In this document: one piece after another, positions 13,709 through 24,546 of the stretch
Numbering within the stretch: position 1 is the first letter of the stretch
How the letters are laid out: each line of letters begins with the position of its first letter
Source: Gordionus sp. m RMFG-2023
Taxonomy: Eukaryota; Nematomorpha; Gordioida; Chordodea; Parachordodidae
Assembly (NCBI RefSeq): GCF_954871325.1
Contig: NC_088776.1
Coordinates: forward strand, 60,660,954 to 60,724,953
DNA length: 64,000 nt
Direction: 5' to 3'
Program-made: the position numbers and the translations under genes
Notes under the pieces: generated by a model
The model's input: the letters and a program-made list of their open reading frames with translations, nothing else
What the model was told of the DNA's origin: nothing
Database searches by the model: none

Positions 13709-13738
13709 TGAGATAGTTAACCTTCCGAACCCTATCCT

Positions 13739-13790
13739 TTCGTCTTCTTCTTCTTCTCTTCCACTATTCCTTCTACCTCCTTCAACTATT
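13739..13790. repeat. Short TCT/TTC-rich tract
   Basis: A pyrimidine-rich stretch of repeated cttctt units between the gag-like and pol-like parts of the DIRS-like fossil. It is probably simple-sequence expansion in a spacer. Confidence 0.6.
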
Positions 13791-13856
13791 AACCCACCGG
13801 TACAATCAGGGGTTACCGGTCCGAGCAACGGCCCACCGGCTCGAAGGGCGAGAACA

Positions 13857-15939
13857 TTGCAGCTCCCCAATTGGCTAACAACTGTAAACAAGTTTTTAAG
13901 GGAGTTGAGGCATCATATGTTTTCACCACATGACGCTGATGGGGACAGCGATGCGCCGGATTTTGCAATAGATAACAATCACACCCCTGCGCGCGATAAC
14001 CCCAATGTTAGCCCACAATCGGCATCGGATATCCCGTCGCTTCTATCTGAAGATTCTGGCATACCCGAGGTTGACACCAAGTCCCCTTTTCGATTCGCTG
14101 CCATCAAGCAGCTCAGCAAACGAGAGCGAAGCTCAGTCGATTATCTCTGTGCTACATGATTCAATATACAGCGACGATGATGATCCTGGTATGCCCCAGG
14201 GAGGAGCTTTCAATATTCCCAATATACCTGGTATCCTTAATGATATCATTGTTGAGGGCCCTAGAAGCACCTTTTCTGACGAACAGCTCGCTACCCGTCC
14301 CAGCCTCAACATTAGCAATGCAAGACTTACGATTGGGCCACTTATGTCGCCCTTTACAAGACGAGTCGCTGAGAGGGGTTTCCGCCCGGGCATTGACCAT
14401 ACTAAAATAAACAACAATAATAATCAATATTTCAAACACAATACTCGCGCGGGCGTACATAATAAATATCATGACATAATTAGGCAACTCATCACCGCCA
14501 ACGACGTCGAACCAGCTGACGAGGATCAGATTGCTCCCCCTTATTTGTTTTTCCCAAAGGGAATGAAGCGCCGCGGGTTATTAGTGATTTCTCGGAAGTC
14601 ACCAAAAATTTTCTGCATTACCCTTTTCGGCTAAAATCAATCCCTTTGATGTCGGCTAATCTCGAACAAGCCTCTTTTGCTTGCAAAATCGATATCAGAT
14701 CAGCCTTCTTTTCTATTCCTCTTGCGAGCAGTGTGAGGAAATTCTTCGGATTCAAGTTTGATAATAATAACTATCGATACCGAGTCCTTCCCATGGGAGC
14801 TTCGCCCCTACTGCCTCCAGTCAATCATACTGGATGCCTGTGCCAAAACCGTTAAAAGAGCTAACTACAACGTTTAACTTGACGACATCCTGATAGATGG
14901 ATCCAACCAAGACGATGTTAAAAGGTCAACGAGATCGCTACGTTGCACCCTTGAAGGATGGGGCTTGCAAATAGCCCAAGAAAAATCAGTCCTGGACCCT
15001 ACACCTCATATTACCTATTTAGGGGTCCCCATTGACCTGATTAACAAAACAGTCTCTGCAGATACTGGTACGAGAAGAAGGCTCCACAAATGTTTGGAGG
15101 TCTTCCGGCGACACTCCTACCAACATCTTGATGTGGGCAGACAGCTAGCAGCAAGAGTTTTATGGGTTGTAAACCTCTATGCCTACACGATCACTGGTAT
15201 GTCAAGGCTCTTTTCCCCCTACTATATCATAATGAACAGCGGGCAGCTAGCTCCCAAAACTGACACCTTCTTAGCCTTCACCAAAGCGCGGTTAATCATC
15301 GACGCACTAGCTACCCCCTTACCGTTACATTATTACGCTAATTCGACGGTCTATGTTGATGCATCAAATTTTCATATAGGTATTAATTTCTAGGAGACTG
15401 ATAATATCTCAGTGGCGTATAGCGAGGCATGCTTATTATTTAACATCCCCCTATATGCGATATCCCACATCAACGGTAAAGAAATTTTAACAGTTGGTAT
15501 GGGAGCCATCATGGCCATCCACCGCAACAACGAACATCCTATGATCTTCACGGATTCGTCGGTGGCATATTACACCTTCAGGAAAGGAGGGTCGAGATCA
15601 CCCGCATTGGAGATAATAATAACACAGATAATGATTAAGTTAGGACTATCCAACTTCACCGCCATATCGCAAAACATTCAATGGATTCCTACGGAGGATA
15701 ACCCGGCTGACCTCCCGTCGAGAACCTGGATGGCAGCTAGAGAACAGCTGGATCTATTTGGGGGACCCATCCTAGAGGGGACTATTCTCTTACAACAAGA
15801 TGACGAATCATTATTTGGGCGTCAGTCAACACAAGACACACCGTCGTTTATCTCCGGACTTTCTGTCCCCGAGGACAGCACAACCACAATATCGTACAAT
15901 TGGGACCACCTATCAATTAATTCCCAAGACCTGGCTTGA
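13857..15939 (+). pseudogene. RT-RNase H region of the DIRS-like fossil
   Basis: Pol-type region in several open pieces. A spacer segment (13,857-14,500) is acidic and Pro/Ser-rich. The reverse transcriptase shows motif A as KIDIRSAFFSIPL (Asp near 14,691), then YRVLPMGASP, and the later YLGVPIDL block near 15,020. RNase H begins near 15,350 (VYVDASN), continues with INGKEILTVGMGAIMAI and FTDSS, and closes with WIPTEDNPADLPSR at 15,682-15,723. About 70 further residues follow before the stop at 15,939. The element is broken in several places and cannot be functional as it stands. Confidence 0.75.
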
Positions 15940-16009
15940 ACACTTCAATCAAAAATCCACCAAATAAACATATTAACTAGAACGAGACATCCCTTAATAT
16001 TTATTAACA

Positions 16010-16165
16010 TAAATACCTATTGCTACACAAGTTAATAAAAAATTATATAAAAATAAATTATTTACGCTATTGTTTATAACAAAAGTTTAATAAAAATATA
16101 AATTTTTTATCATCCTTCATACGTATTGTAATAATTATTTAACTGAAAATTAATTTTATTCTAAA
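16010..16165. repeat. Worn satellite monomer, right of DIRS-like remnant
   Basis: Resembles the satellite from the box onward: attgctacacaagttaataa, then tatttacgctattgtttat and a tatcatccttcat block. It mirrors the worn monomers at 12,735-13,089. The DIRS-like element therefore sits inside former satellite DNA. Confidence 0.65.
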
Positions 16166-16189
16166 CATGATACCAATAAAACATCGAGG

Positions 16190-16749
16190 GTTAGGCAATT
16201 TGTCTCTCTAATCAATAGTGTGGTTGATTTTAATAAAATATTTCTTATATTTGAAATTATATTTTATAAAATTTACACATATTTATTGAAATCTAATAAT
16301 CAACATAAACAAATAAAAATTTAAAGAAAGAAAGTGAAAAAGGAAGAAAGAATTAAAGAAATAGAGAGAGATCTATCTTTATGTTTAAAAATGGCATTAG
16401 ATTTCACAAAAATTAATTCAAAATAATAGAAAAAGGTGTACGTAATTTATATGTAAAAATTAATCAAATTTAGAAAAATATCTCATGGTCCACTTTTATA
16501 ATGGACTATATACTATTAGATTATTTTTCTTTTCGTGTTTTTTCCTTCTTTTCTATTTTTATTTTTCATACATTCTATATTCCAATCATCTTTCTTCGTT
16601 TAGAGTTTAGATTAGATAAAATAAGTGTAATCATTATTAATTTATGCATTTTTTTTAGCTTCAATTTAATTCTCTAATCTATTATGAAAAAAATAATAAA
16701 AATAAAATTATAATAATTTTTTTATTTTAAGAGCATGCCATCTACATGG
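16190..16749. other. AT-rich noncoding spacer
   Basis: Purine-rich and pyrimidine-rich low-complexity stretches (aaagaaagaaagtgaaaaagg; ttttccttcttttctattttt). No gene, RNA or mobile element recognised. Confidence 0.5.
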
Positions 16750-17210
16750 TGCCCTATATAATTATAGTTAATTCGAAAATTAATAATAATTATTAGAATA
16801 ATCCCCTTTATTCGAAACATTATTCAAATAATTTTATTTTTCGGTCATGGGTTACTTTATTAGAATATTTACTTATCTAATATTTAAGTTATAGGAAAGC
16901 CATTCGTCAATTTTCCTCATTAAATTGAAACCCCTGAAAATTTTTAGGGTCATTTATTACAACTATTGTCGATAACAAAAAGCGATGTTGTGAGCTTTGA
17001 CACCCTCAGAATGTAACATGTGTCAAATACTAAAACATATTGATTGTTTTAAAAAATATTATAAAAATTACAACATTGTATCTTAAAAAAATAAAATATG
17101 CAAATTAATTTTAAAATTATCTATATTTAATTTTTTTTTATATATTCTTATCTTGTGTCAAATACCAAAAGATAATTGTTTTACAAAATTTCATAAAATA
17201 TGAAAATTAC

Positions 17211-17368
17211 TGTTCTAGGCATGTGTTTGTTTATTTATTATTATTAAAATATTATTGATTTTTTTTCATGTATTAAAATATTATTATTATTGAAAATCAA
17301 TTCTTCAGTTGTTAATTTGTATTAGTTTTAAAGAAAATAAAATTCTTGGAAAAATAAATATAATCTCA
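17211..17368 (+). repeat. Left LTR of TRIM-like element
   Basis: 158 bp, TG...CA ended and AT-rich, nearly identical to the right copy at 17,533-17,690. Confidence 0.85.
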
Positions 17369-17532
17369 AAAGTCCAAGGAAAAAACTCGTCAATGTTCCG
17401 TCCAGGATTAATGGAGCTGAGGAGTTTCAGCAGGAATTTGCCGAGATGGGAATAAATGAATAATATTATGAAAAGTAGTTTTTTTTTATATATATGTAGT
17501 AACCTGAGAACGCCTCTTAAAAATAAGGGAGG

Positions 17533-17690
17533 TGTTCTAGGCATATGTTTGTTTATTTATTATTATTAAAATATTATTGATTTTTTTTCATGTATTGAAA
17601 TATTATTATTATTGAAAATCAATTCTTCAGTTGTTAATTTGTATTAGTTTTAAAGAAAATAAAATTCTTGGAAAAATAAATATAATCTCA
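17533..17690 (+). repeat. Right LTR of TRIM-like element
   Basis: 158 bp, preceded immediately by the polypurine-like tract and followed by the target duplication AAAATTAC. Confidence 0.85.
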
Positions 17691-19042
17691 AAAATTACAA
17701 CATTGAATCTTGTAAGAATAAAATTAATAAATAAATTTTTAAAATTTAATATAGCATTTCAAATTTTTTCAATTAACTCATTTTATCATATTTTTATATA
17801 TCTAATAAATTAAATTTGAAAAAATCAAGAATTTATATCAAAAATATGTGTGACCATTATTGGTTTAATATGTATTTTTTTATAAATAACCTTCAATTTC
17901 TTCGCTAGAAGAATTCTCTATAATATCTGTTAAAATTGAAAATAATAATAAAAATAAAATAAGAAAAGTCATGATAATATATAATTATAGTTAATTCTAA
18001 AATTAGATATAATTATTAGAAAAAACGAAAATTTATATCGTCATTATATTAAATATCGATAACAAAAAACGACTTTGTAAGTTTTGGCATTGTCAGATTA
18101 AATATATATGTAAGATGTTAAATACACAAACATATTGATTGTTTTACAAAAATTCATAAATAAAAATTACAACATTTTGTCTTATAAAAATAAAATTTAT
18201 ATAAAAAATTTGAAATTACCTATCATATTTTTAAATTTTGCAATTCTATAATTTTATCTTATTTTTATACCCCTAATTAATATATTTTGATAAAATTTGG
18301 AATTTATATCAGCTGAGTGTGACATTTATTGGTTTAATAAAGTATTTTTTTTAAAAATAACATTCAATTTCTTCGCTAAAAGAATTCTCATTGAATCTGC
18401 TAAATTGAAAAAAAAAAATCCTCATGATAATATATAATAATTAACTCGATAATTAGAAACAATTATTCGAATCCCTTTTATTCAAAACATTGTTCTAATA
18501 ATTTGATTTAACATTATCTTTAAATCATTATATATTATTATAAAATAAAATTTGTTATAAAATAAAATAAAATATTTTGGTAAAATTGCGATATATTTTA
18601 AAAAGGTTATAGGTAAGTTATTCCCAATAATTATTCAGTAGTTGTGCATACCCTATCAATTTGAAAGGTAAAATATTTTGCCAATTTCAATACAAATATT
18701 GATATAATTTTCTTAAAGGCTAATTAACAGAGATTGTAATTAACCATCAGACGTGAGTTCCTCATTTTATCAACTTCAATATTTTCTTCATCTGAAAACA
18801 ATTATTTATAAATGAATACTATAAGAAATAATGGTATATGCGTTTTAGAATTAAATTTATTTTTTTCAATATTTGATATTTGCAACAAATCAAATTTTCC
18901 TGACGATATCAAATATTGTCTATTGAAGGTAATTTTTTAAAATTTATTAGAAGTCCATTTTAATTAGGACCTAAAACCAAACTAGTAAATGTGATAGAAC
19001 AGGTCAATAGAATAATTAAATTTGTATTTTCTAAGTTTAAAT

Positions 19043-19265
19043 TAGTGTTGTTAAACGGCTCGTTTTGAGCCGATTTTTTAAAACGGCTAACTCAATATTT
19101 TAGGCAGAAAAATATTGCTTAAGCCTCGAGATTTCGATAATATATGTCTAAACCTTTGTTCCTTCTGTGAGCAAAATCTTCAGGCCTGCGTAATATTTTT
19201 CTGGATATAATATTGAATTAGCCGTTTTTAAAAATCGGCTCAAAACGAGCCGTTTAACAACACTA
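19043..19265. mobile_element. hAT-type MITE, copy 1 (best preserved)
   Basis: Non-coding 223-bp near-palindrome with ends TAGTGTTGTTAAA and its complement TTTAACAACACTA. The exact 8-bp duplication GTTTAAAT lies on both sides (19,035-19,042 and 19,266-19,273). An 8-bp duplication with TAGTG ends is the signature of the hAT superfamily. Each arm also holds a small hairpin, CGGCTCGTTTTGAGCCG. Such elements are moved in trans by a transposase encoded elsewhere. Confidence 0.95.
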
Positions 19266-19273
19266 GTTTAAAT

Positions 19274-19794
19274 ATATCTGGATAAATGTAAATGTAGTGT
19301 TATATAGCTTAAAATTTTATATTTATAATTGACTCGTCCTATTTTCCATCACGACCTGGATTATGATGAATATGGGGAGGGTTAGAAATGATAAATACCC
19401 AAGCACAAAACATTAAATGTATTAATTTTATTTAAAAAATTATTTAAATATACATATCAAAATAAATTTATCATAAGCTATAACCTGATTGCAATAATTT
19501 AATAATACTCATTTTTACACTCCTTGACATTAGCATCTTTATTTACAATATATTAAATAACCTGATGAGTAATGACTTTTTAAAACTCTATTCTGGAGAA
19601 TTTAAGCTATGGCACACATGTCAGGTTGGGATCAAAAAAAATTATTATTTTTTTGAATTCATAGTAATAATCGAAAAGAAAATGTAAAACAAAATAAAAA
19701 TATATGAATCAAAATATTTTAATATAATCATTGACTTATTAATTGTTAAAATAGTGTCACTTTAAAAATAAATAATTGCATATTTTCCATTCAG
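19274..19794. other. AT-rich noncoding spacer
   Basis: No gene or repeat recognised. The DNA leads into the first recognisable codons of the gypsy-like remnant at about 19,795. Confidence 0.5.
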
Positions 19795-20990
19795 TAAAAA
19801 TACAACAGTTAGTTGTTACTGGTGGGAAGTTTTAATGTAGAAATCAGGTATCGCAGAGGCAAAGAAAATTCTTTGTCTAATATTTTATCTAGGTTAAGTT
19901 ACAGTGAACAGGATCTTAACGTTAACAAAAAATAGTGAATGAAGAAAGTGCATTAATTTGTTCTTTATAACATGTTGAAGGGTGGTCCTACGAATTGGGA
20001 GGATCTTAAAAGCAATACCTTAAGGGATAAGGAGTTGAGTCGTGTAAAATTATTTTTAACGAGAAAGGAACCGTGGAAAAATAATAAAGATTATAAAAAA
20101 ATTGAAAAGGAAATGTCCGTAGTGGATGATTGTTTGATGCGGGGTAATAGAGCCGCAATTCTGTTGAAATTATGGAATAAAGTTATACGTTTGTTGCATG
20201 CAGGACATCAGGGTCGAGATAAAATGAAATCTTGGGCTCGTGAGTATGTATGGTGGTCTGAAATGGGCAATGATATTGAAAAAATTACGAGAAGTTGTAT
20301 TCCATGTACATCGTGTGTCGCTATGCCTCGGACGGAAATAGGTAGTTATTGGCCGAAACCTGAAAAGCCGTGGGAGTGTATTCACGTTGATTTCTTTGAC
20401 AAGAAGTCGTATTTTTTGGTTGTTGATGCATATTCTAAGTGGATTGAGTATGAAGAGGTTCATGGATTAACCACTAGGATTGTTATTAAATTGTTACAAA
20501 GGCTATGGGCTAGATTTAGATTTCCAAAGACAATTGTGTCTGATGGAGGTCCGGCCTTTATAAGTGAAAGTTTCAGAGTGTAATTCGTTGGAAATTAAAC
20601 ATGTATTAGCTCCATCATATTATCCCAGTTCCAATGGACAGGAGGAGAGAATGGTAGCTATTGTGAAAATTGAATTAAAAAGGCCGAACAAGAAAATAAT
20701 GATGTTTGGATGACCCATTTATTTTATAATAATTCCAGAAACCGGGAAGGAATTACGCCGGTGGAGTTATTTTTGGGAAGAAGGACTAGAGTGCTGTTGG
20801 ATTTCTTAAAATCCAAAGATGGGACTGGGGTACTTTCAGTTGATAAGATTGAAATAAGATATCTTGTGGGAAGAATTACATGGGCCCGTTTGTTTGATAA
20901 CAAGGGAATGGGAAAAAGGTCGTAAAGTAGAAAACCTTGGTTCCAAATTAAATGTTTGCTAATAAATGGAATTACGGTGATCAGACATAA
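19795..20990 (+). pseudogene. Ty3/gypsy-like pol remnant (RNase H end and integrase)
   Basis: Fossil of an LTR-retrotransposon polyprotein. Near 19,835-19,890 lies the closing block of RNase H (IRYRRGKENSLSNILSRL). The main open stretch (19,972-20,583, 203 residues) is integrase. It has an N-terminal zinc-binding pattern with His at residues 76 and 79 and Cys at 109 and 112, then the catalytic core with Asp at residue 140 (CIHVDFF) and residue 191 (IVSDGGPAF). Past it, a block resembling the third catalytic region (SSNGQEE) and a C-terminal integrase piece (20,710-20,925) can be seen. The element is 5'-incomplete and broken in a few places. Integrase in this family joins cDNA to the host chromosome. 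The Ty3/gypsy assignment rests on core style and order. Confidence 0.85.
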
Positions 20991-22260
20991 TGATCACATA
21001 AGGTTAGGAGAAAGTAAGAAAGGATAAAGATAATATGGAAGCATGCTTAAAAATTAGTCTTGTCTTATTTTTTTTAGAATCATAGATTTTTGTGATTATT
21101 TAAAGTTAAATATGGATAATGAAAATATTGATCCATTTGGGATACTCTGATAACATTACTCGCGTAGTATAGGGGATAAGATTCTGTTATAAAGATAGAG
21201 GTGTACTTAATTGTGATTAAGTGCTATTGAAACATTGAAAAAGCTGAAAATAAAGGGAGTTTTATATTTCGGAGAGAGAGCTCAACATCCTGTAATTATA
21301 CGGGATTATAATTGAGTCTTGCTGTTATTGAATGGCAAAGGCAATTTTTTTTGTGTTTTCCCTTGAAGGAAGAGATTCCTTTGGTTATTTTATTAATCAC
21401 TTAATTGAAATTAGTGGACAGGACAAGATTACTTAGAGTTATGTAATTGTTCGCGTAAATTGATAAGATTAGTAGAGTAAAAAACAAAATTATTTTAATA
21501 AATTAATTGAATACTGAACAGCTGGGGGTGTTTTGGTAATATGCTTTCGGTAAAATGGTAATAAAGGCCATCGGAGGAAAGTATTTTATTAATTTATTGA
21601 TGGTTTAAAATACATGAATATGTACATCATAGAACGATGTAAATATAGCAAGTAATTAAATGGTATAACGAGAGAATCGTTTATGATTATGTTATACACC
21701 GGACAGTTGTTCTTTTTAGGTGAGAAATAAAAAAGTAAAAAAAATTTGTAATAAATGGTCACTGGGAAAAGAAAAGAAAGTTGTATTTTGGTTTATGAGT
21801 AAGACGGTTCACTTTGATGTGGATATGGTTGTAAGTTAAGAAAATAATAATAAAATAACAAATAATAGCAAATTGATACATAGTGATAATTTGTGGTTGT
21901 AAAGAAGGAGTTAAGTTGAATGTTTATTATATAAGGGAAGAAATGTGTTGTGAGGATCAGGGAATTTGTGATCAATAAGTATTTGTATAAGTTATTGTAA
22001 AAATCATGAGTTGTTGTGGAAGACAAAGGGGAAGATAAAAATAAATATTTGGTTTAAATGTTTTTTTATATTTAATTGTGACACAAAGAAAAACGAATGA
22101 ACATAAATTAGTTTAAAGTTTTTGTATAAAAAAAATTTTTTTTTTTCTTTAAAATTTGGTCTTGATAAAATAAAAAATTTTGGTTAAAATTCTGTTCCGA
22201 TAAAAAATGCAATCCCAATACAAATTGATCCATCTACAGGATCATTATTTATAAATAACG
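20991..22260 (+). other. 3' flank of gypsy-like remnant, noncoding
   Basis: Composition is slightly richer and more complex than the local background as far as about 22,060, so it probably belongs to the same retroelement. A purine-flanked GGGGGTGTT lies at about 21,525. No LTR pair was found in the window. A minus-strand frame at 21,793-22,026 is a low-complexity shadow. Confidence 0.35.
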
Positions 22261-22275
22261 TTAATCACTAAAGTC

Positions 22276-22790
22276 ATGGATTTTAATAGCAGTGTGGATA
22301 TTCACCAAATGGAGACTCCGTCAACGTCAGGCAACTAACTTATTAGAAAGAAGCGGTGTTTCAACTGCCAATCAAACTCATCTGAAGAGTCAATGTCCGG
22401 CATTGAATAAAAGAGCTAGGGACCGCTGGTGGAACACGATCCAATATTCGAAATACCCAAAAAGGAATGACCAAGAGATTGGCGAGAGAATTTGTATATA
22501 ATGCGCTAGGCCGGACCCAGGTTGGCTAATCCGCAGCCAATGTCGCCAAGGTTGACAGACAAAGAGGCCAGCAGTAAGATGGACTAAATCAATATTCGAA
22601 CAGTTATGGAACAACACCGAACAGCAATAATGTGCCCAGTAACACGCATAATAGTTGAACCCAAACCGCTGACGATAGCGGAGTTAAGACTGCTGACAAC
22701 AAAAGATTCAGATAAAACTGTGAGAAGATCTGCTATTGATGTAGCCCTGATGTCAAGTGACAGAACATGTTGAATAAAATTTTTTTTGTA
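22276..22790 (+). pseudogene. Gag-like fossil with zinc-knuckle-like patch
   Basis: A short GC-richer region with an ATG at 22,276 (MDFNSSVDIHQMETPSTSG). A Cys/His-rich patch resembling a retroelement nucleocapsid zinc knuckle lies at about 22,345-22,405, followed by a hydrophilic Asn/Ser/Thr-rich stretch. It is broken. It lies about 1.3 kb beyond the integrase fossil on the same strand, so it may belong to an adjacent copy. Gag identity is inferred. Confidence 0.35.
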
Positions 22791-22814
22791 TAAAGTAATT
22801 TTTTTTAAGGAATG

Positions 22815-22845
22815 TCACTGGCCCATAAAGGGGTGACAGTCCTAG
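22815..22845. other. Short inverted TGTCAC/GTGACA motif
   Basis: TGTCAC and GTGACA flank a short GC-richer core right after an A/T tract. This resembles the beginning of some Ty3/gypsy LTRs, but no partner copy lies in the window. Confidence 0.25.
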
Positions 22846-23043
22846 TATATTATATGTATTTACAATTTATTTCGGTTAAACGTCAATCAGATGGATTGTA
22901 TACATTTGATTGGGTAAAAAATTATTTTTATTATATAAAAAGAAAAAATAATAATAATTATAATTGATATTTTTCGAGATATATTTTGGATCATTTATTT
23001 TATAAAAGTTTGGAAATTTAAAAGAAAAATTATTTTATAAATT

Positions 23044-23205
23044 GATAAAGTGAATAAAATATATTCTTTCTACGATACTTTTTATTATTATTTCAGATAA
23101 AGTGAATAAAATATATTCTTTCTACGATACTTTTTACTATACTTTTAAAGTTATAAATTGATAAAGTGAATAAATTATATTCTTTCTACGATACTTCCTA
23201 CCATA
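23044..23205. repeat. Three tandem copies of a ~55-bp unit
   Basis: The unit gataaagtgaataaaatata followed by ttctttctacgatact occurs at about 23,044, 23,096 and 23,159, with short variable spacers. Confidence 0.9.
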
Positions 23206-23209
23206 CTTG

Positions 23210-24332
23210 ATCAGACTTTTTTCAAATTTAAACATATTTTTTTTTATTTAGTTCTTATCGACATTTTTAAATCGACCACCTCTGCAATTGTCTATTATTT
23301 TAAACATATACATATGGGTTATATAAGTTTATCTTTACAATTCATTGTATATAACATGAATAAAAAACTCTGTGAAAAATTATGAACCTATGAAATACAT
23401 TTAATTTTTAATAGATTATGAAATATTTAGGCTAATCACACTTTGCATTCTAAAATACAATTCTGGCAAAATAATGTCCAAAAAACAAAAACGAAAACTT
23501 AATACTCTCCTTTACTGCATATTTTTACAATCTGCAAACACTTCATTCCCTGATTAAACCAAATGCTTTTATTTTTTATACCAATCTTTTTTAATTTATA
23601 GAGTTACTAATTCTCATAAAAATTATCAACTGAGTAAATCAAATATGGTTATCCACTTAAGTCTTTGAATTAATAAATTAATTTGAACAACTAATCCTAT
23701 ATTGATGATGGTGTGATACTGAACACAAGACAAAATTAGGTAAATAGACATCATCAAAATTAGGCTATCTGCTGGTCTCATCCCCAACCATAGAAAATAA
23801 TAATTTGTACAACTAAATACTTTCATGAATCACCATAAAATTCAACTATAACCAAAAAAAAATAACGCTTAAGCTTCTTGATGGATTCATCGCTATCATT
23901 ACCTTCTTCTTTCTTCTCTTAACATTCTCCGTAAGTTTGGTTACATTCTTGGGCTGCTATCATTGTATAAATCTTCTTGCTAAACTATTGTTTTTAGATT
24001 TCCTACATCTTAAAATTTACAAACTGTAACTAGAAGATCAAGGAAACTGTATGTAAAGGGTTCGCTATTCACCACAGTAGTCTGGAATGGGAATTTCATA
24101 TAAACAGTCCCCTATCAGAGCCCATAATCAATTATCACCTCAGAAAATGATTCTTCCCTTGAAATGTCATCTTATTATAGAAGTCTTATATATCTGATGC
24201 CCGATTAAACTAATCCAACAAACAGTTGTTATTTTTAAGTTGAATCTCTCCCATTTTATATATTTTTAATTATAATTTTACTTTCTTTAATACAATTTGT
24301 TTAAAAAATATATATTGATGATTGATAAGATA
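23210..24332. other. Noncoding region with a more complex patch
   Basis: No supported gene. The stretch at about 23,620-24,230 is less AT-biased than its neighbours and has a 66-codon minus-strand frame (23,826-23,626) that I do not recognise. Further minus-strand scraps such as PFQTTVVNSEPFTYSF lie near 24,050-24,110. This may be a worn-out coding piece or an unrecognised repeat. Confidence 0.3.
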
Positions 24333-24538
24333 TTATGTTGTTAAATGGATCGATTTGAGCTAATTTTTTTAAAAAAACGGCTAACTAAAATATTATACAA
24401 GCCTGAATATTTTGCTCATAGTTGGCACAAAGGTTTAGACAACCATGTGAAATCTCAAGACTAATGCAATATTTTTCTTTCTAAAATACTTAGCTAGTTT
24501 TTTTTTAAAAACTGCTCAAATACCATTAAACCACACTA
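24333..24538. mobile_element. hAT-type MITE, copy 2 (diverged)
   Basis: 206 bp, the same family as the 19.0-kb copy but more mutated in both arms. The exact 8-bp duplication ATAAGATA flanks it (24,325-24,332 and 24,539-24,546). That confirms the ends despite the drift. Confidence 0.9.
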
Positions 24539-24546
24539 ATAAGATA

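Larger units (their letters stand above)
13095..15960 (+). mobile_element. DIRS-like retroelement remnant (fossil)
   Basis: A GC-richer block set in very AT-rich DNA and flanked on both sides by worn satellite. It contains in order a gag-like region, a reverse transcriptase and an RNase H, all on the plus strand. No protease, no integrase, no flanking LTRs and no tyrosine recombinase were seen. The RT and RNase H style (a WIPTEDNPADLPSR block closing the RNase H) points to the DIRS group, though a related pararetrovirus-like lineage is possible. It is broken in several places. Its base composition has not drifted to that of its surroundings, suggesting a moderately recent arrival. Exact ends were not resolved. 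Confidence 0.7.
17211..17690 (+). mobile_element. TRIM-like miniature LTR element
   Basis: Two direct repeats of equal length (158 bp) flank a 164-bp interior, 480 bp in all. Each repeat starts TG (TGTTCTAGGCAT) and ends CA (ATAATCTCA). They differ at only about two positions. The purine tract AAAAATAAGGGAGG lies directly before the second repeat, where a polypurine tract belongs. The 8 bp AAAATTAC stands on both outer sides (17,203-17,210 and 17,691-17,698), and related units of the surrounding tandem repeat show the same site once, without an insert (about 17,064 and 18,165). No clear tRNA primer-binding site was seen after the first repeat. It looks whole for a non-coding miniature element, and it is young. 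Confidence 0.85.
16750..18690. repeat. Old long-unit tandem repeat, about three diverged copies
   Basis: Blocks recur in order. taattatagttaatt appears at about 16,757 and 17,976, with a related block near 18,432. gataacaaaaa-gcga/acga appears at 16,972 and 18,058. catattgattgtttt then aaaattacaacatt appears at about 17,036, 17,690 and 18,145. A ttggtttaat-tattttttt-caatttcttcgcta block appears at 17,859 and 18,329. A clean spacing of about 456 bp separates the last two copies. The earlier spacing is stretched by the insertion at 17,211-17,690. No coding capacity. Confidence 0.7.

Noticed and set aside
17369-17532. Hammerhead ribozyme in the interior of the TRIM-like element (CTGAGGA present)
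   Set aside because: The core needs a matching GAAA strand and flanking stems. None could be paired, so it is not a retrozyme on this evidence.
17305-17544. 79-codon minus-strand frame
   Set aside because: It runs antisense across the miniature LTR element and ends inside a repeat. A shadow frame.
19561-19605. Hammerhead-like CTGATGAG at 19.56 kb
   Set aside because: No GAAAC partner and no stems.
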